DNA of 64,000 nucleotides. Source: Methanolobus psychrotolerans (lineage in GTDB: Archaea; Halobacteriota; Methanosarcinia; Methanosarcinales; Methanosarcinaceae). The translations under genes and the position numbers were made by a program. The notes beneath the pieces are model-generated. The model was given only the letters and a program-made list of their open reading frames with translations, was not told the DNA's origin and ran no database searches. The stretch is from NCBI RefSeq assembly GCF_002243045.1, contig NZ_MBKP01000012.1:54286-118285 (forward strand). Reading direction: 5' to 3'. Below, piece after piece: positions 25,949 through 35,125 of the stretch (positions are counted from its first letter, which is position 1; each line of letters opens with the position of its first letter).

Positions 25949-28900
25949 TAGTTCTGCACGGAATCTGGAAACCACCTGAAAACTTACATGAGCAAGGAAG
26001 TTTCGTCCTCTGGGGTGAGGATTCAACTGTTTTGCCAGTCAAACGCAGAGGACGTCCTCCAAAGGTAACCACTCATCGTGTCCATCCTTTTCAAGCCGGG
26101 GAGGAGGACCTCAGAAAAGCGATAGGGGCCTTGTATTCTGAGAGTGGTAGCATTATCAATGAAAAGATTATTTCCGATGATGTGCTACTTCTACTGCCTT
26201 CAAATCCTAGATCTCCACAAGCATCACCTGACCTGCTTCTGGACCGCTATGAAGATGGCGCAGTGGAGGACCTAGGTCTGTCACAATGGAAAGTAAATGG
26301 TCTTGGCATCCGGACAGAAAATGCAGTCTTGCTACTCAACTCTCTTTCAGAAGAAAGGATGGAAAAAAACGATACTATAATCGGGACTGACCTGCGGTTC
26401 TGGATCAAAGTTTCAAAATTCGCAATGGAACTTCTGTCAAAACAGCATTATGTACCAGGGATGGTTTTTTCGGGGGAAGAGACAGCATTCTCCCGGTGGC
26501 AGTATGTACTGAATGATAAGAACGACACAACTCGCTTTTCAATGCTTGTAGATTCGATGCCCCCTGTTTGCAGGGCACTCGTCCAAAACGGCATTTCGAG
26601 TACTTCAGAATCAGTCTTATCTGAATTTATCAACCATTCGATAGACAGTTGTATCCGAAAATGGATCAAAATTCCACAGATCAAATCAAAAAAGAGCATT
26701 GCTGGAGCATGGTTGCAATCTCTTGCAACCGGAGAACAGATTAAAGTCCATACATCGGATATCAAAAACCTGTACCTTTCTATACAATCCTGGGAGGCTC
26801 CTATTAAAGATATCGAAAAATCAGGGTTTCGCACATGCTTCCGCCTTGAACCCCCGCAAGAGAGGGATGAGAATGATTCAACCACCTGGAACCTGCGGTA
26901 TTTCCTACAGGCTTCTGACGATCCAAGCCTGCTCGTACCTGCGGAAAAAGTCTGGATGGAATCAAGAGATACACTACAATTTCTAAACCGCAGGTTTGAG
27001 CATCCGCAGGAAAAGCTTCTTGCAGATCTTGGAAAAGCCTCAAGGTTATATTCTCCCATCGAAGATAGCCTGCATTCCGCAAGACCTGATTCAATGCAAC
27101 TTGAAAACCGGCAGGCATATACTTTCTTAAAAGAAGCTGTGCCTTTGTTTACAGAAAGCGGATTTGGTGTACTCATACCTCCCTGGTGGAATAAAGGTAC
27201 AACGAATGCAAAACTTGGCCTGAAACTAAAGGTTGAACCAAAGCGGGATGCTCCAACCCGTACAGGAAAATTCGGCTTCGGTTCGATCATAGAATACAAC
27301 TGGCAACTTGCTCTTGGTGATAATACAATGAGCAAGGAAGAATTTGAAAATCTTGCAAGCCTGAAAGAACCGCTCGTAAGTGTGAGAGGACAATGGGTAG
27401 AGGTCAAAAAAGAAGAACTCGAAGCTGCCATTAAATTTTTCAGATCCAGAAATTCAGGTGAAATGAGGCTGGAAGAAGCACTGAGATTCGGCCTTGGACA
27501 CGATGATTCCGGCATGAACCTTCCGGTAAGTGGATTTGTTGCATCCGGATGGCTATCTGAAGTGTTAGAACGTATGTCCGGTAAAGTGGGTCTACAAGAG
27601 CTCCCGCAACCACGTGGTTTGGCTGGAGAGTTGCGTCCTTATCAGATAAAAGGCTTCTCATGGCTTTCGTTCCTTCGTCTGCACGGACTTGGGGCATGTC
27701 TTGCTGATGACATGGGACTTGGGAAGACCATACAGATGCTTGCACTTTTATTGGCGGACAAGGAAGAAGGTATAGATAAACCGACACTGCTGATATGTCC
27801 TACCTCGGTTATCGGGAACTGGCACAGAGAAACAAATAAATTTGCACCCTCCCTCAATGTTCTGGTTCACCACGGTATTGACCGTATGAAAAAAAAGGAC
27901 TTCCTTTCCGGAATTGCGGGATATGACCTTGTGATCAGTACCTATACACTGGCTTACAGAGACGAAGAATTATTCAAAGAAGTGGAATGGAATGCAGTGG
28001 TACTTGATGAGGCCCAGAACATCAAGAACCGATTTACAAAACAGTTCCAGGCAGTCAGAAGATTTAACTCGGGTTACCGTGTCGCTCTAACAGGCACCCC
28101 TGTTGAAAACCGCCTGTCTGAACTCTGGTCTATCATGGAATTCCTTAACCCCGGATATCTTGGTTTTGCAGAAGGATTCAGAAAAAGATTTGCACTGCCT
28201 ATTGAAAGATACAAAGACAAGAATTCAGGAAAACTCTTAAAAAGTATCGTTTCACCATTTATACTTCGCCGCTTAAAAACCGATCCATCAGTCATAAAAG
28301 ATCTGCCTGATAAAATAGAAATGAAAGTCCACTGCAACTTTACGAAAGAGCAGGCGACTTTATATGAAGCGGTTGTAAAAGAGATGCTCAGGAAAATAGA
28401 GGGATCTGATGGTATAGAGAGAAAAGGACTGGTGTTGTCAGCACTATTAAGGCTTAAACAGGTCTGCAACCATCCTGCACTGTTCCTTGGAGACGGATCC
28501 GCGCTGGCAAATCGTTCGGGTAAGTTGAACCGGATCACGGAGATGCTGGAGGAAGTAATTGCTGAAGATGATGCTGCCCTTGTCTTTACCCAGTTTGTGG
28601 AGATGGGGAACATGCTTAAGATGCATTTCCAGACGATCTTTGCCGAGGAAGTGCTTTTCCTGCATGGTGGAATATCCCAGAAGCAGAGGGAACAGATGAT
28701 TATGCGTTTTTCAGAAAATAATGGCCCCAGGATATTCATACTCTCACTCAAGGCAGGCGGTGTCGGTCTGAACCTGACACGTGCCAACCATGTATTTCAC
28801 TATGACAGATGGTGGAATCCTGCGGTTGAGAACCAGGCAACTGACCGTGCCTTCCGTATCGGGCAGACAAGGAATGTTCAGGTGCATAAGTTTCTTTGCG

Positions 28901-29082
28901 ACGGGACCCTTGAAGAGAGAATAGATGAGATAATCGAAGATAAAAAAGCACTTGCTGAGAACATCATAGGTACGGGCGAAAGCTGGCTTACGGAGATGAC
29001 TACCCAGCAATTACAAGAGTTATTCGCTTTAAGGCATACGGTAATAGAAGACGAGTTATATGATAGTAACGATGAGAAATAA
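25945..29082 (+). CDS. SNF2-family helicase/ATPase
   Basis: A double-stranded-DNA translocase of 1045 residues. The N-terminal half (1-550) is the poorly conserved region that accompanies bacterial/archaeal HepA/YwqA-like SNF2 proteins. The ATPase begins near residue 558 with LRPYQIKGFSWL, then Walker A DDMGLGKTIQ, LLICPTSVIGNW, the DEAQ box VVLDEAQNIKN and TGTPVENRLSELWSI. The second RecA domain has LFLHGGISQKQRE, LSLKAGGVGLNLT and the motif VI context QATDRAFRIGQT. The ATGA overlap with the transglutaminase gene and the SWIM gene 20 bases downstream make a tight operon. Its role in chromatin or repair is not defined. Confidence 0.93.
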   Translation: MIVLHGIWKPPENLHEQGSFVLWGEDSTVLPVKRRGRPPKVTTHRVHPFQAGEEDLRKAIGALYSESGSIINEKIISDDVLLLLPSNPRSPQASPDLLLDRYEDGAVEDLGLSQWKVNGLGIRTENAVLLLNSLSEERMEKNDTIIGTDLRFWIKVSKFAMELLSKQHYVPGMVFSGEETAFSRWQYVLNDKNDTTRFSMLVDSMPPVCRALVQNGISSTSESVLSEFINHSIDSCIRKWIKIPQIKSKKSIAGAWLQSLATGEQIKVHTSDIKNLYLSIQSWEAPIKDIEKSGFRTCFRLEPPQERDENDSTTWNLRYFLQASDDPSLLVPAEKVWMESRDTLQFLNRRFEHPQEKLLADLGKASRLYSPIEDSLHSARPDSMQLENRQAYTFLKEAVPLFTESGFGVLIPPWWNKGTTNAKLGLKLKVEPKRDAPTRTGKFGFGSIIEYNWQLALGDNTMSKEEFENLASLKEPLVSVRGQWVEVKKEELEAAIKFFRSRNSGEMRLEEALRFGLGHDDSGMNLPVSGFVASGWLSEVLERMSGKVGLQELPQPRGLAGELRPYQIKGFSWLSFLRLHGLGACLADDMGLGKTIQMLALLLADKEEGIDKPTLLICPTSVIGNWHRETNKFAPSLNVLVHHGIDRMKKKDFLSGIAGYDLVISTYTLAYRDEELFKEVEWNAVVLDEAQNIKNRFTKQFQAVRRFNSGYRVALTGTPVENRLSELWSIMEFLNPGYLGFAEGFRKRFALPIERYKDKNSGKLLKSIVSPFILRRLKTDPSVIKDLPDKIEMKVHCNFTKEQATLYEAVVKEMLRKIEGSDGIERKGLVLSALLRLKQVCNHPALFLGDGSALANRSGKLNRITEMLEEVIAEDDAALVFTQFVEMGNMLKMHFQTIFAEEVLFLHGGISQKQREQMIMRFSENNGPRIFILSLKAGGVGLNLTRANHVFHYDRWWNPAVENQATDRAFRIGQTRNVQVHKFLCDGTLEERIDEIIEDKKALAENIIGTGESWLTEMTTQQLQELFALRHTVIEDELYDSNDEK

Positions 29083-29102
29083 TGGGAGGTGCATGAGGAT
29101 AA

Positions 29103-30038
29103 ATGAGCTGGTCAAATGATTCCTGGAGAGGGTACAGTCCCTCAAAACCAATAAAAACAGATGGCGGCATAAAGACCAGAAGTAAAAGAGGAAGTATTGG
29201 AGATACCTGGTGGTCAAAGCGCTGGGTTAAAGTGCTTGAATCTTTCGGGTGGAGCAATCGGCTTGAACGAGGGAGACGATACGCCAGAAGCGGACAAGTC
29301 CTTTCTTTAAAATTTATACCAGGCAAGGTTACTGCAAAAGTCCAGGGATCGGCAAAGAATCCTTATTCTGTGAGTATAGAGATAGAGCCGCTTAATGAAA
29401 AGGAATGGGACAGGGTCGCAAATGAAATGTCTCAAAAGGCTATCTTTGCGGCAAAATTGCTTGCAGGCGAGATGCCACAAAATATAGAAGAGGCTTTTGA
29501 TGAAGTAGGAGCTGCCCTCTTTCCCACATCGGATAAGGATATTCACACCAGCTGTTCATGCCCTGATTTTGCCAATCCCTGTAAGCACATTGCTGCAGTT
29601 TATTATCTGCTGGCCGAAAAGTTTGATAAGGACCCTTTTATGCTCTTTGAACTGCGTGGAAGATCTAAGGACGATATTATCGCAATACTCCGCAAAAAGC
29701 GTAGATGTAGTGATGAAAATACTTCAGAACTGGAAGTATTGCCGGATGTGTCATCAGACAAGAAAAACAAACATGAAGAAAAATTCTTGCCCATTGATGA
29801 TTTCTGGTCAGGAAAGGATACCGGGTCTTTTTCAGTTGATATATCTCTACCTGAGATAGATGCATCAATCATAAAACGATTGGGAATACCGGGTTTCTGG
29901 GACCTAAAAGAAGATTTTATAGAGATAATGACAGACAATTACAAAGAGATAAGCAGACATGCGATTGAAATGGCATACTGGAATCCTAATGATAAAACTA
30001 AACAACAAAATATTAGCTCTGGCAGAAATCTGAAATAA
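29103..30038 (+). CDS. SWIM zinc-finger protein
   Basis: A 311-residue protein that commonly sits next to SNF2 helicase genes. The SWIM motif CxCx(n)CxH is seen as CSCPDFANPCKHIAAVYY at about 151-168. The N-terminal part begins with DTWWSKRWVKVLESFGW and a conserved GRRYARSGQV strand, the usual lead domain of these proteins. SWIM fingers bind DNA or proteins; the partnership with the upstream ATPase is inferred from the constant gene pairing. The start is ATG 29103, after GAGGATAA. The C-terminal 100 residues are variable. Confidence 0.88.
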   Translation: MSWSNDSWRGYSPSKPIKTDGGIKTRSKRGSIGDTWWSKRWVKVLESFGWSNRLERGRRYARSGQVLSLKFIPGKVTAKVQGSAKNPYSVSIEIEPLNEKEWDRVANEMSQKAIFAAKLLAGEMPQNIEEAFDEVGAALFPTSDKDIHTSCSCPDFANPCKHIAAVYYLLAEKFDKDPFMLFELRGRSKDDIIAILRKKRRCSDENTSELEVLPDVSSDKKNKHEEKFLPIDDFWSGKDTGSFSVDISLPEIDASIIKRLGIPGFWDLKEDFIEIMTDNYKEISRHAIEMAYWNPNDKTKQQNISSGRNLK

Positions 30039-30122
30039 CAAACACTTAAAGACTACTTTTTCTCATGTTTTTAAGGTTTTTTACTATAGTACCACAAAAG
30101 AACTACAATAAATGGAAGCATC

Positions 30123-31430
30123 ATGGAACGGATAGACAGGCTCAGCAAACTCCTGAGAAACACTCCTCTTAACGCATTCTTTGGATGGACAATGGTATTC
30201 CTGCTTTCCCTGCTGGGTATTGTGAACATGATGGATGGCAGGTTCATGTGGTTTGCTCTCATAGTTCTTGTCATATGCATCATAATAGCTCCTGCGATTA
30301 TTCTGCACAAGCTCTCGGTGATGCCTTCGTGGTATTTCATAATATTAACGATCATACCCATCATAGGAAACACAACAGCTTATCATTTCTTTCTCACGGG
30401 CATACCCGTTTATTTCTCTGTGGCAACCATTGCACTGCTGCTGGCAGCAGAGATAAGCTGGTTCACTTCCGTGCGCATGCACTACAAGTTCGCCTTGTTA
30501 CTGGTGGTGATAACGACACTTGCAATGTCCGGTCTGTGGCACCTGCTCCAGTGGGTGCTGGACGTTAACTTAGGAACAGCCTTTCTTCTTGACGGACGCT
30601 CACCTGAAGAGATCAATACTCATGTTATGCACAGGTTCATCTATGCCACCATAACAGGTATTGCTGCAGGGTTGCTCTTTGGCTGGTACTTCAGGAAGGT
30701 CAGACCAGGCGTTGGTATCGAATTTCCTCCACATGAATCCGCGAATACACAGGAATATACTACATCCAGACCGCCCGCACCTATCCGCAAGTTGCTCGGT
30801 ATTTCTGATGAGAAGCAGAAGCTTGCAACAAGGATAATGCAGGCATGTCTTTTCATATTACTTATAGTGGCAGTATTTCTGAAAGACATGCCCACTGCCG
30901 TGAACGCAGTCGCAGGTCTGTCTATAACATTCGCTCCGGCTTTCATCAAGCATAAATACAACATCATCCTTGATCCCGGATTGACCTTATGGGTAACCCT
31001 TGCTATTTTCCTGGATGCCCTTGGGACCTTTGCGTTCTATGATAATGTAGCCAGATGGGACAATATCACTCATGCCCTCTCAGCCAGTGTTGTTGCTGCT
31101 GCAGGATATGTGCTGATAAGAGCTATCGACATCTATGTAGAGGAGATATACATACCACCTAAAGTACTGTTCCTTTTTATCCTCTTGTTCGTACTTGCAA
31201 CCGGAGTGGTATGGGAAATACTGGAATTTTTGACCGACGAACTGACCACAAGGCTCGGTTACAAGGCCATACTGGCCCAGCACGGTATCCATGATACAAT
31301 GGTAGATCTGGTATTCGACCTTCTTGGAGCCATCCTTGCAGCTACCTGGGGAACTGCTTATCTTTCAGACATATCTTATCGGCTTGCAGACAAGTTCGAA
31401 GAGATATCTGCCAGAAAGAATACTAAGTAA
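30123..31430 (+). CDS. Polytopic membrane protein, YjdF/DUF2238-like C-terminal half
   Basis: A 435-residue protein with about ten hydrophobic segments. The C-terminal half carries the signature of the YjdF (DUF2238) family: ARWDNITHALSASVVAAAGY, VVWEILEFLTDEL, then HDTMVDLVFDLLGAILAATWG. The N-terminal half has a related pattern (VMHRFIYATITGIAAG), so the protein may be an internal duplication. The function of the family is unknown; a membrane-embedded enzyme or carrier is possible from the conserved polar residues. It stands alone, 85 bases after the SWIM gene. Confidence 0.7.
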   Translation: MERIDRLSKLLRNTPLNAFFGWTMVFLLSLLGIVNMMDGRFMWFALIVLVICIIIAPAIILHKLSVMPSWYFIILTIIPIIGNTTAYHFFLTGIPVYFSVATIALLLAAEISWFTSVRMHYKFALLLVVITTLAMSGLWHLLQWVLDVNLGTAFLLDGRSPEEINTHVMHRFIYATITGIAAGLLFGWYFRKVRPGVGIEFPPHESANTQEYTTSRPPAPIRKLLGISDEKQKLATRIMQACLFILLIVAVFLKDMPTAVNAVAGLSITFAPAFIKHKYNIILDPGLTLWVTLAIFLDALGTFAFYDNVARWDNITHALSASVVAAAGYVLIRAIDIYVEEIYIPPKVLFLFILLFVLATGVVWEILEFLTDELTTRLGYKAILAQHGIHDTMVDLVFDLLGAILAATWGTAYLSDISYRLADKFEEISARKNTK

Positions 31431-31438
31431 GAAATGAG

Positions 31439-31488
31439 ATATCAGGCGACCTTTGGGTCCATAGGTTTATATCAATATTGCCTGATAT
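31439..31488 (+). terminator. Large hairpin after the YjdF-like gene
   Basis: ATATCAGGC (31439-31447) pairs with GCCTGATAT (31480-31488), with a nested ACCT/AGGT stem in the loop. TATTTTAT follows. It lies 9 bases after the stop codon, so it is probably the transcript end, although the long loop is unusual. Confidence 0.45.
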
Positions 31489-31551
31489 TATTTTATAGGA
31501 CTACATTTGCTTTTTGATTCCAAAAAGAATTAGAATTGTATCTGGGGAAAT

Positions 31552-31596
31552 ACAATGCAAAATAGTCAGATACAGTTGCTCTGTATAACAATGCAA
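31552..31596 (+). promoter_or_regulatory. Symmetrical element upstream of superoxide dismutase gene
   Basis: Two direct copies of ACAATGCAA (31552-31560 and 31588-31596) flank an inverted repeat ATACAG-TTGCT-CTGTAT (31570-31586). The element ends 61 bases before the sod start. Its symmetry suggests binding of a dimeric regulator, perhaps in response to oxidants or metal. Confidence 0.4.
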
Positions 31597-31657
31597 GGGA
31601 GTAACCAGCGGTATCTGAAAGAGCTTTTGCTATAAATGATTTATAAAGGGAGGAAAT

Positions 31658-32275
31658 ATGACTAAAGAATTGTATAAATTGCCTGAACTGAAATATGGTT
31701 ATGCAGACCTGGAACCGTATATTTCAGAAGAACAATTGCGGATCCATTACGAAAAGCACCATCAATCCTACGTAAATAATGTGAATTCATTACTACAGAT
31801 GATGGAAAAGGCAGTAAAAGACGGAACTGAATATGATTCGAAAACAACTGCCAGAACCATGTCCTTTAATCTGGGAGGGCACGTACTTCACAGTTATTTC
31901 TGGTGGGAGATGACTCCTGCAGAAAAAGCAAGTGAAGAACCTGTTGATGAATTATTTGATGCGATAAAGGAAGATTTTGGAACGTTTGAAAGATTCAAAA
32001 GTGATTTCTCGAAAATAGCCTCAACTGTCGAAGGTTCAGGCTGGGCAGCACTGACCTTCTGTACCGATACCAAAAGACTCGGTATCATGCAGATAGAAAA
32101 ACACAATGCAAATATTATACCGGATTTCCCGATAATCATGGCCATAGATGTGTGGGAACACGCCTACTATCTGGACTATAAGAACGAGAGAGGTAAGTTC
32201 ATAGAAGCATTCTGGAACATTGTTGACTGGGAAGAATTGAACAAGTGGTTCGTGAAGATCTACAACCTTAAGTAG
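31658..32275 (+). CDS. sodA: Fe/Mn superoxide dismutase
   Basis: It converts superoxide to oxygen and peroxide. The 205-residue protein has the four metal ligands in context: His in LRIHYEKHHQSYVNNV, His in NLGGHVLHSYFWWEM, and Asp and His in MAIDVWEHAYYLDY. The family length is normal. An iron-loaded enzyme is likely in a methanogen, but Fe or Mn cannot be decided from sequence alone. ATG 31658 follows GGGAGGAAAT. The stop is TAG. Together with the superoxide reductase at 60690 it indicates two routes of superoxide defence. Confidence 0.94.
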   Translation: MTKELYKLPELKYGYADLEPYISEEQLRIHYEKHHQSYVNNVNSLLQMMEKAVKDGTEYDSKTTARTMSFNLGGHVLHSYFWWEMTPAEKASEEPVDELFDAIKEDFGTFERFKSDFSKIASTVEGSGWAALTFCTDTKRLGIMQIEKHNANIIPDFPIIMAIDVWEHAYYLDYKNERGKFIEAFWNIVDWEELNKWFVKIYNLK

Positions 32276-32352
32276 AATAACATGATCTCTGAGGATGCTA
32301 TCTTCAATATCAAATAGCAGTATCATCAGAGATTATTCAAACTTTATTTTAA

Positions 32353-33762
32353 TCATCCCATTCCAAGAGCTACAAGTCCGGCACTGATGCCATTCCTTAT
32401 CAACTCTTGAGGATCAATGCCTGTGACCTCAAGCATTACATAGACACCAAGGAAAGTACCTATCATACTTCCAAGATTTGCTAGAGCTGCCACAAGTACG
32501 ACACGGAATAGATTGTTATTCATCATGTCTGAAGTTGTTTCGATCTCAACCAGTTCCTTGAAGTCATCTGTGGTAGGACTGCGGTATTTGGCTTCTGTGA
32601 GACCTGCAAACCACCCTGCTGCCATCATCGGGTTTAAGGACGTCAGCCATGCAACTGAAAAAGCAGTGAGTACAGAATAGGGGTGACCTCTTGCAAGCAT
32701 AGCACCTGCAGCGCTGAGAACTCCATTTATTATGAACCACCATGCAAATGCAATAGCAAGCTTTTCAAGAGGAACCCCTGATAAGATCAGCAAAGCGAAA
32801 GTTCCAAGGGCGATGGCTACAACAGCAGCTCCGAATAATTTCATTATGCTAAAACGCTTTTTTGGCGCTTCAACTGCATAGTTGCCCTGGGGAATTGTTT
32901 TTGGATTCTCAAGATAATGCTGGATGCCTGCTCTGTGACCTGCACCTATTACAGCGACTATTTTTTTGTTGCCACCTGCAGCAGCCTTTACAAGGTTGTT
33001 AGCCATGTATGCATCCCTTTCATCTATAAGGACTTTGACAGCGTTGGGTGAGGATTCCCTGAACTCTTCTACAAGCATGGAAACCATGTCCTGGTTTGTG
33101 ATAGTTTCCATATCTATATCCTGAGTGCCGCCAATACCAAGAACTGCAGCTATAAGACCACCAAGCATCTTGAGTTTCTCAATGAAACCCATTTTGCTCC
33201 AGAAACGCTGCAAAGTGATCTGTACATCTCTGTCAATGAGAAGGACCTGTGCTCCACTTGCTTCTGCAGCTTCAATAGCGCTTATCATTTCAGCGCCCGG
33301 CTGGATACCCATCTGGTCAGCAAATTTCTTCTGGATATGGGCCAGCAACATGTGTACAAGATAGAAATAGACCTTACCTTCCTTGAGAAGCTCTTTTATC
33401 GGTATATCACTGTTCTTGACATTACCTTTGATGGCTTCGTATCGGGGACGGCAAAGTTCCACTGCAACGATATCCGGTTTTTCCCTTTCGATAGTTGCGT
33501 TTACTTCCCTGACACTCTTTTCAGATACATGAGCCGTACCTACAAGTATTATCTCGCTGGGCTTTTTTGTATCTTCAGAACCTGGACCCGAAATAGATTC
33601 TTCAGTTTCTATAAGCTCTTTTACCACTTCTATCTCAGTTGGGCCTGAGCTTGAAAATGTTGGATTCCCCGCATTTCCTTCCAAATACAGATTACCACCT
33701 GTGGAAGTGTAATCATAAGCGGAAACATTCTCCTGTGAATCATTTAAATTATCATGTTTCAA
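32353..33762 (-). CDS. TraB/PrgY family membrane protein
   Basis: A 469-residue TraB-family protein. After a polar 70-residue head comes the TraB/GumN-like domain: IILVGTAHVSEKSVREVN, KPDIVAVELCRPRYEAI, VLLIDRDVQITLQRFW, and VAVIGAGHRAGIQHYL. The C-terminal half has about five membrane segments (VVAIALGTFALLILSGV, AIAFAWWFIINGVLSAAGAM, and a NPMMAAGWFAGL turn). The conserved E and H residues resemble a metallohydrolase active site; in enterococci the relative PrgY dampens a peptide pheromone. The archaeal role is unknown. It begins 36 bases downstream of the M50 protease gene and is likely cotranscribed with it. Confidence 0.85.
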   Translation of the reverse strand: MKHDNLNDSQENVSAYDYTSTGGNLYLEGNAGNPTFSSSGPTEIEVVKELIETEESISGPGSEDTKKPSEIILVGTAHVSEKSVREVNATIEREKPDIVAVELCRPRYEAIKGNVKNSDIPIKELLKEGKVYFYLVHMLLAHIQKKFADQMGIQPGAEMISAIEAAEASGAQVLLIDRDVQITLQRFWSKMGFIEKLKMLGGLIAAVLGIGGTQDIDMETITNQDMVSMLVEEFRESSPNAVKVLIDERDAYMANNLVKAAAGGNKKIVAVIGAGHRAGIQHYLENPKTIPQGNYAVEAPKKRFSIMKLFGAAVVAIALGTFALLILSGVPLEKLAIAFAWWFIINGVLSAAGAMLARGHPYSVLTAFSVAWLTSLNPMMAAGWFAGLTEAKYRSPTTDDFKELVEIETTSDMMNNNLFRVVLVAALANLGSMIGTFLGVYVMLEVTGIDPQELIRNGISAGLVALGMG

Positions 33763-33797
33763 TGTAGATCCTCTTTTAAAACTACTTAGAACTACTA

Positions 33798-34889
33798 CTA
33801 CTCACTCAATAACATCAACGACCGCATGAGATCTGACCTGGAAAGAATACCAGTGACATTTTCATTGTCTATTACCAGGACACGGCCTATATTGTTGATA
33901 GTCATTATTTTGAACGCTTCTGCCGCATTGGCACCGGAAGGAAGCGAAATCACATTCCTTGTCATGACATCGGATACAAGGGTCGCATAGCGCTCATGCG
34001 GAAGGACATTACGTATGTCTGTAAAGGTCACAATCCCTTTTAAAGAATTGCCCTTGATCACAGGATATCCAAGATGTTTATTCTCAAACATGAAATGTGA
34101 AAGTTCCTCAACTGTCATTTCAGGAGGGACAGAAATTACTTCCTTTGACATTATATCTGCAACTCTATACTTCTCAAGACTTACGGTCACAGTTGTGGAT
34201 TTGTCTTCTTCGGATGCACCCATGAAAACGAAAAAAGCTATCAAAATGAGCCATGGATTTGAGAATAATCCAACTATTGCCATCAAAAAAGCGAACATCT
34301 TACCAATATAGGCAGCGTAATGAGTTGCTTTTACATAGCTCATCCTTTTTGCATACCAGGCACGAAGAAGCCTTCCTCCGTCCATCGGGAAAGCAGGAAG
34401 CAAATTGAAAAGCGCGAGTACTATATTGATGGAAGCCAGGATACCCACCATCAGGTAAATTGGAGTGGTGCTGTAAGTTGGTATGGATGAAACAGCCAGT
34501 ATGTTCAATCCAAGAAGACCAAAACCTATGATCAGGCTCACCAGCGGACCTGCAAAAGCCATTTTGAATTCCTGGGAAGGGTCCCTCGGGATCTCTTCCA
34601 TGGAAGACACTCCACCAAACAGCAGTAGTGTTATGTCCTTAATTTTAACACCGTAACTCTTGGCCATATAAGAATGACCCAGTTCATGAAGTAGGATGCA
34701 GCCAAATAACAGTATTGTTGTCAAGAGAGAGAGAGCATAACTCTTGGTGGTCGAGCCAATATCTGCAAAACCATAAGGTTGCGGATTTGTCGCAAAAACA
34801 AGAGCGAATACGGGAAGTATCAGCAAGAAAGTGATGTGTAGCTTAATAGGTATCCCCATTATGCTTCCAATCTTGAATGAGCTTTTCAT
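33798..34889 (-). CDS. Site-2 protease-like M50 metalloprotease with two CBS domains
   Basis: An intramembrane zinc protease of 363 residues. Membrane helices alternate with the catalytic CILLHELGHSYMAK (HExxH) and LFNLLPAFPMDGGRLLRAW (NxxPxxPxDGG) motifs. From about 245 to the end are two CBS domains (VADIMSKEVISVPPEMTVEE and VSDVMTRNVISLPSGANAAE), which may sense adenosine nucleotides. This is the architecture of the MjS2P group. The stop is unusual: GAG is followed by three TAG codons, then TTC and TAA (33786-33800). Confidence 0.93.
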   Translation of the reverse strand: MKSSFKIGSIMGIPIKLHITFLLILPVFALVFATNPQPYGFADIGSTTKSYALSLLTTILLFGCILLHELGHSYMAKSYGVKIKDITLLLFGGVSSMEEIPRDPSQEFKMAFAGPLVSLIIGFGLLGLNILAVSSIPTYSTTPIYLMVGILASINIVLALFNLLPAFPMDGGRLLRAWYAKRMSYVKATHYAAYIGKMFAFLMAIVGLFSNPWLILIAFFVFMGASEEDKSTTVTVSLEKYRVADIMSKEVISVPPEMTVEELSHFMFENKHLGYPVIKGNSLKGIVTFTDIRNVLPHERYATLVSDVMTRNVISLPSGANAAEAFKIMTINNIGRVLVIDNENVTGILSRSDLMRSLMLLSE

Positions 34890-35125
34890 GACAACATGTT
34901 AGATGGATTCATATTTATCTTTATCTTATTTTTATCTGAAGTTAAATTTGCTGAATGAGATGTACAGAATACTTTCACTCCGCTTGGCTTAAGAGTATAT
35001 GTGGAAAAGTCCTATTCATAATTAAGACAGGCCTGATGAACACACGTCTTACAAGCTTCAAGGCAAGGTGCCATCAAGCCTTATCCCCTCAATTGTCATC
35101 CCGTTTGTTATCTCGTCAATTTTGG

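Noticed and set aside
30084..30308. Minus-strand 74-residue frame at the start of the YjdF-like gene
   Set aside because: It is a shadow of the membrane protein gene, with no start signals.
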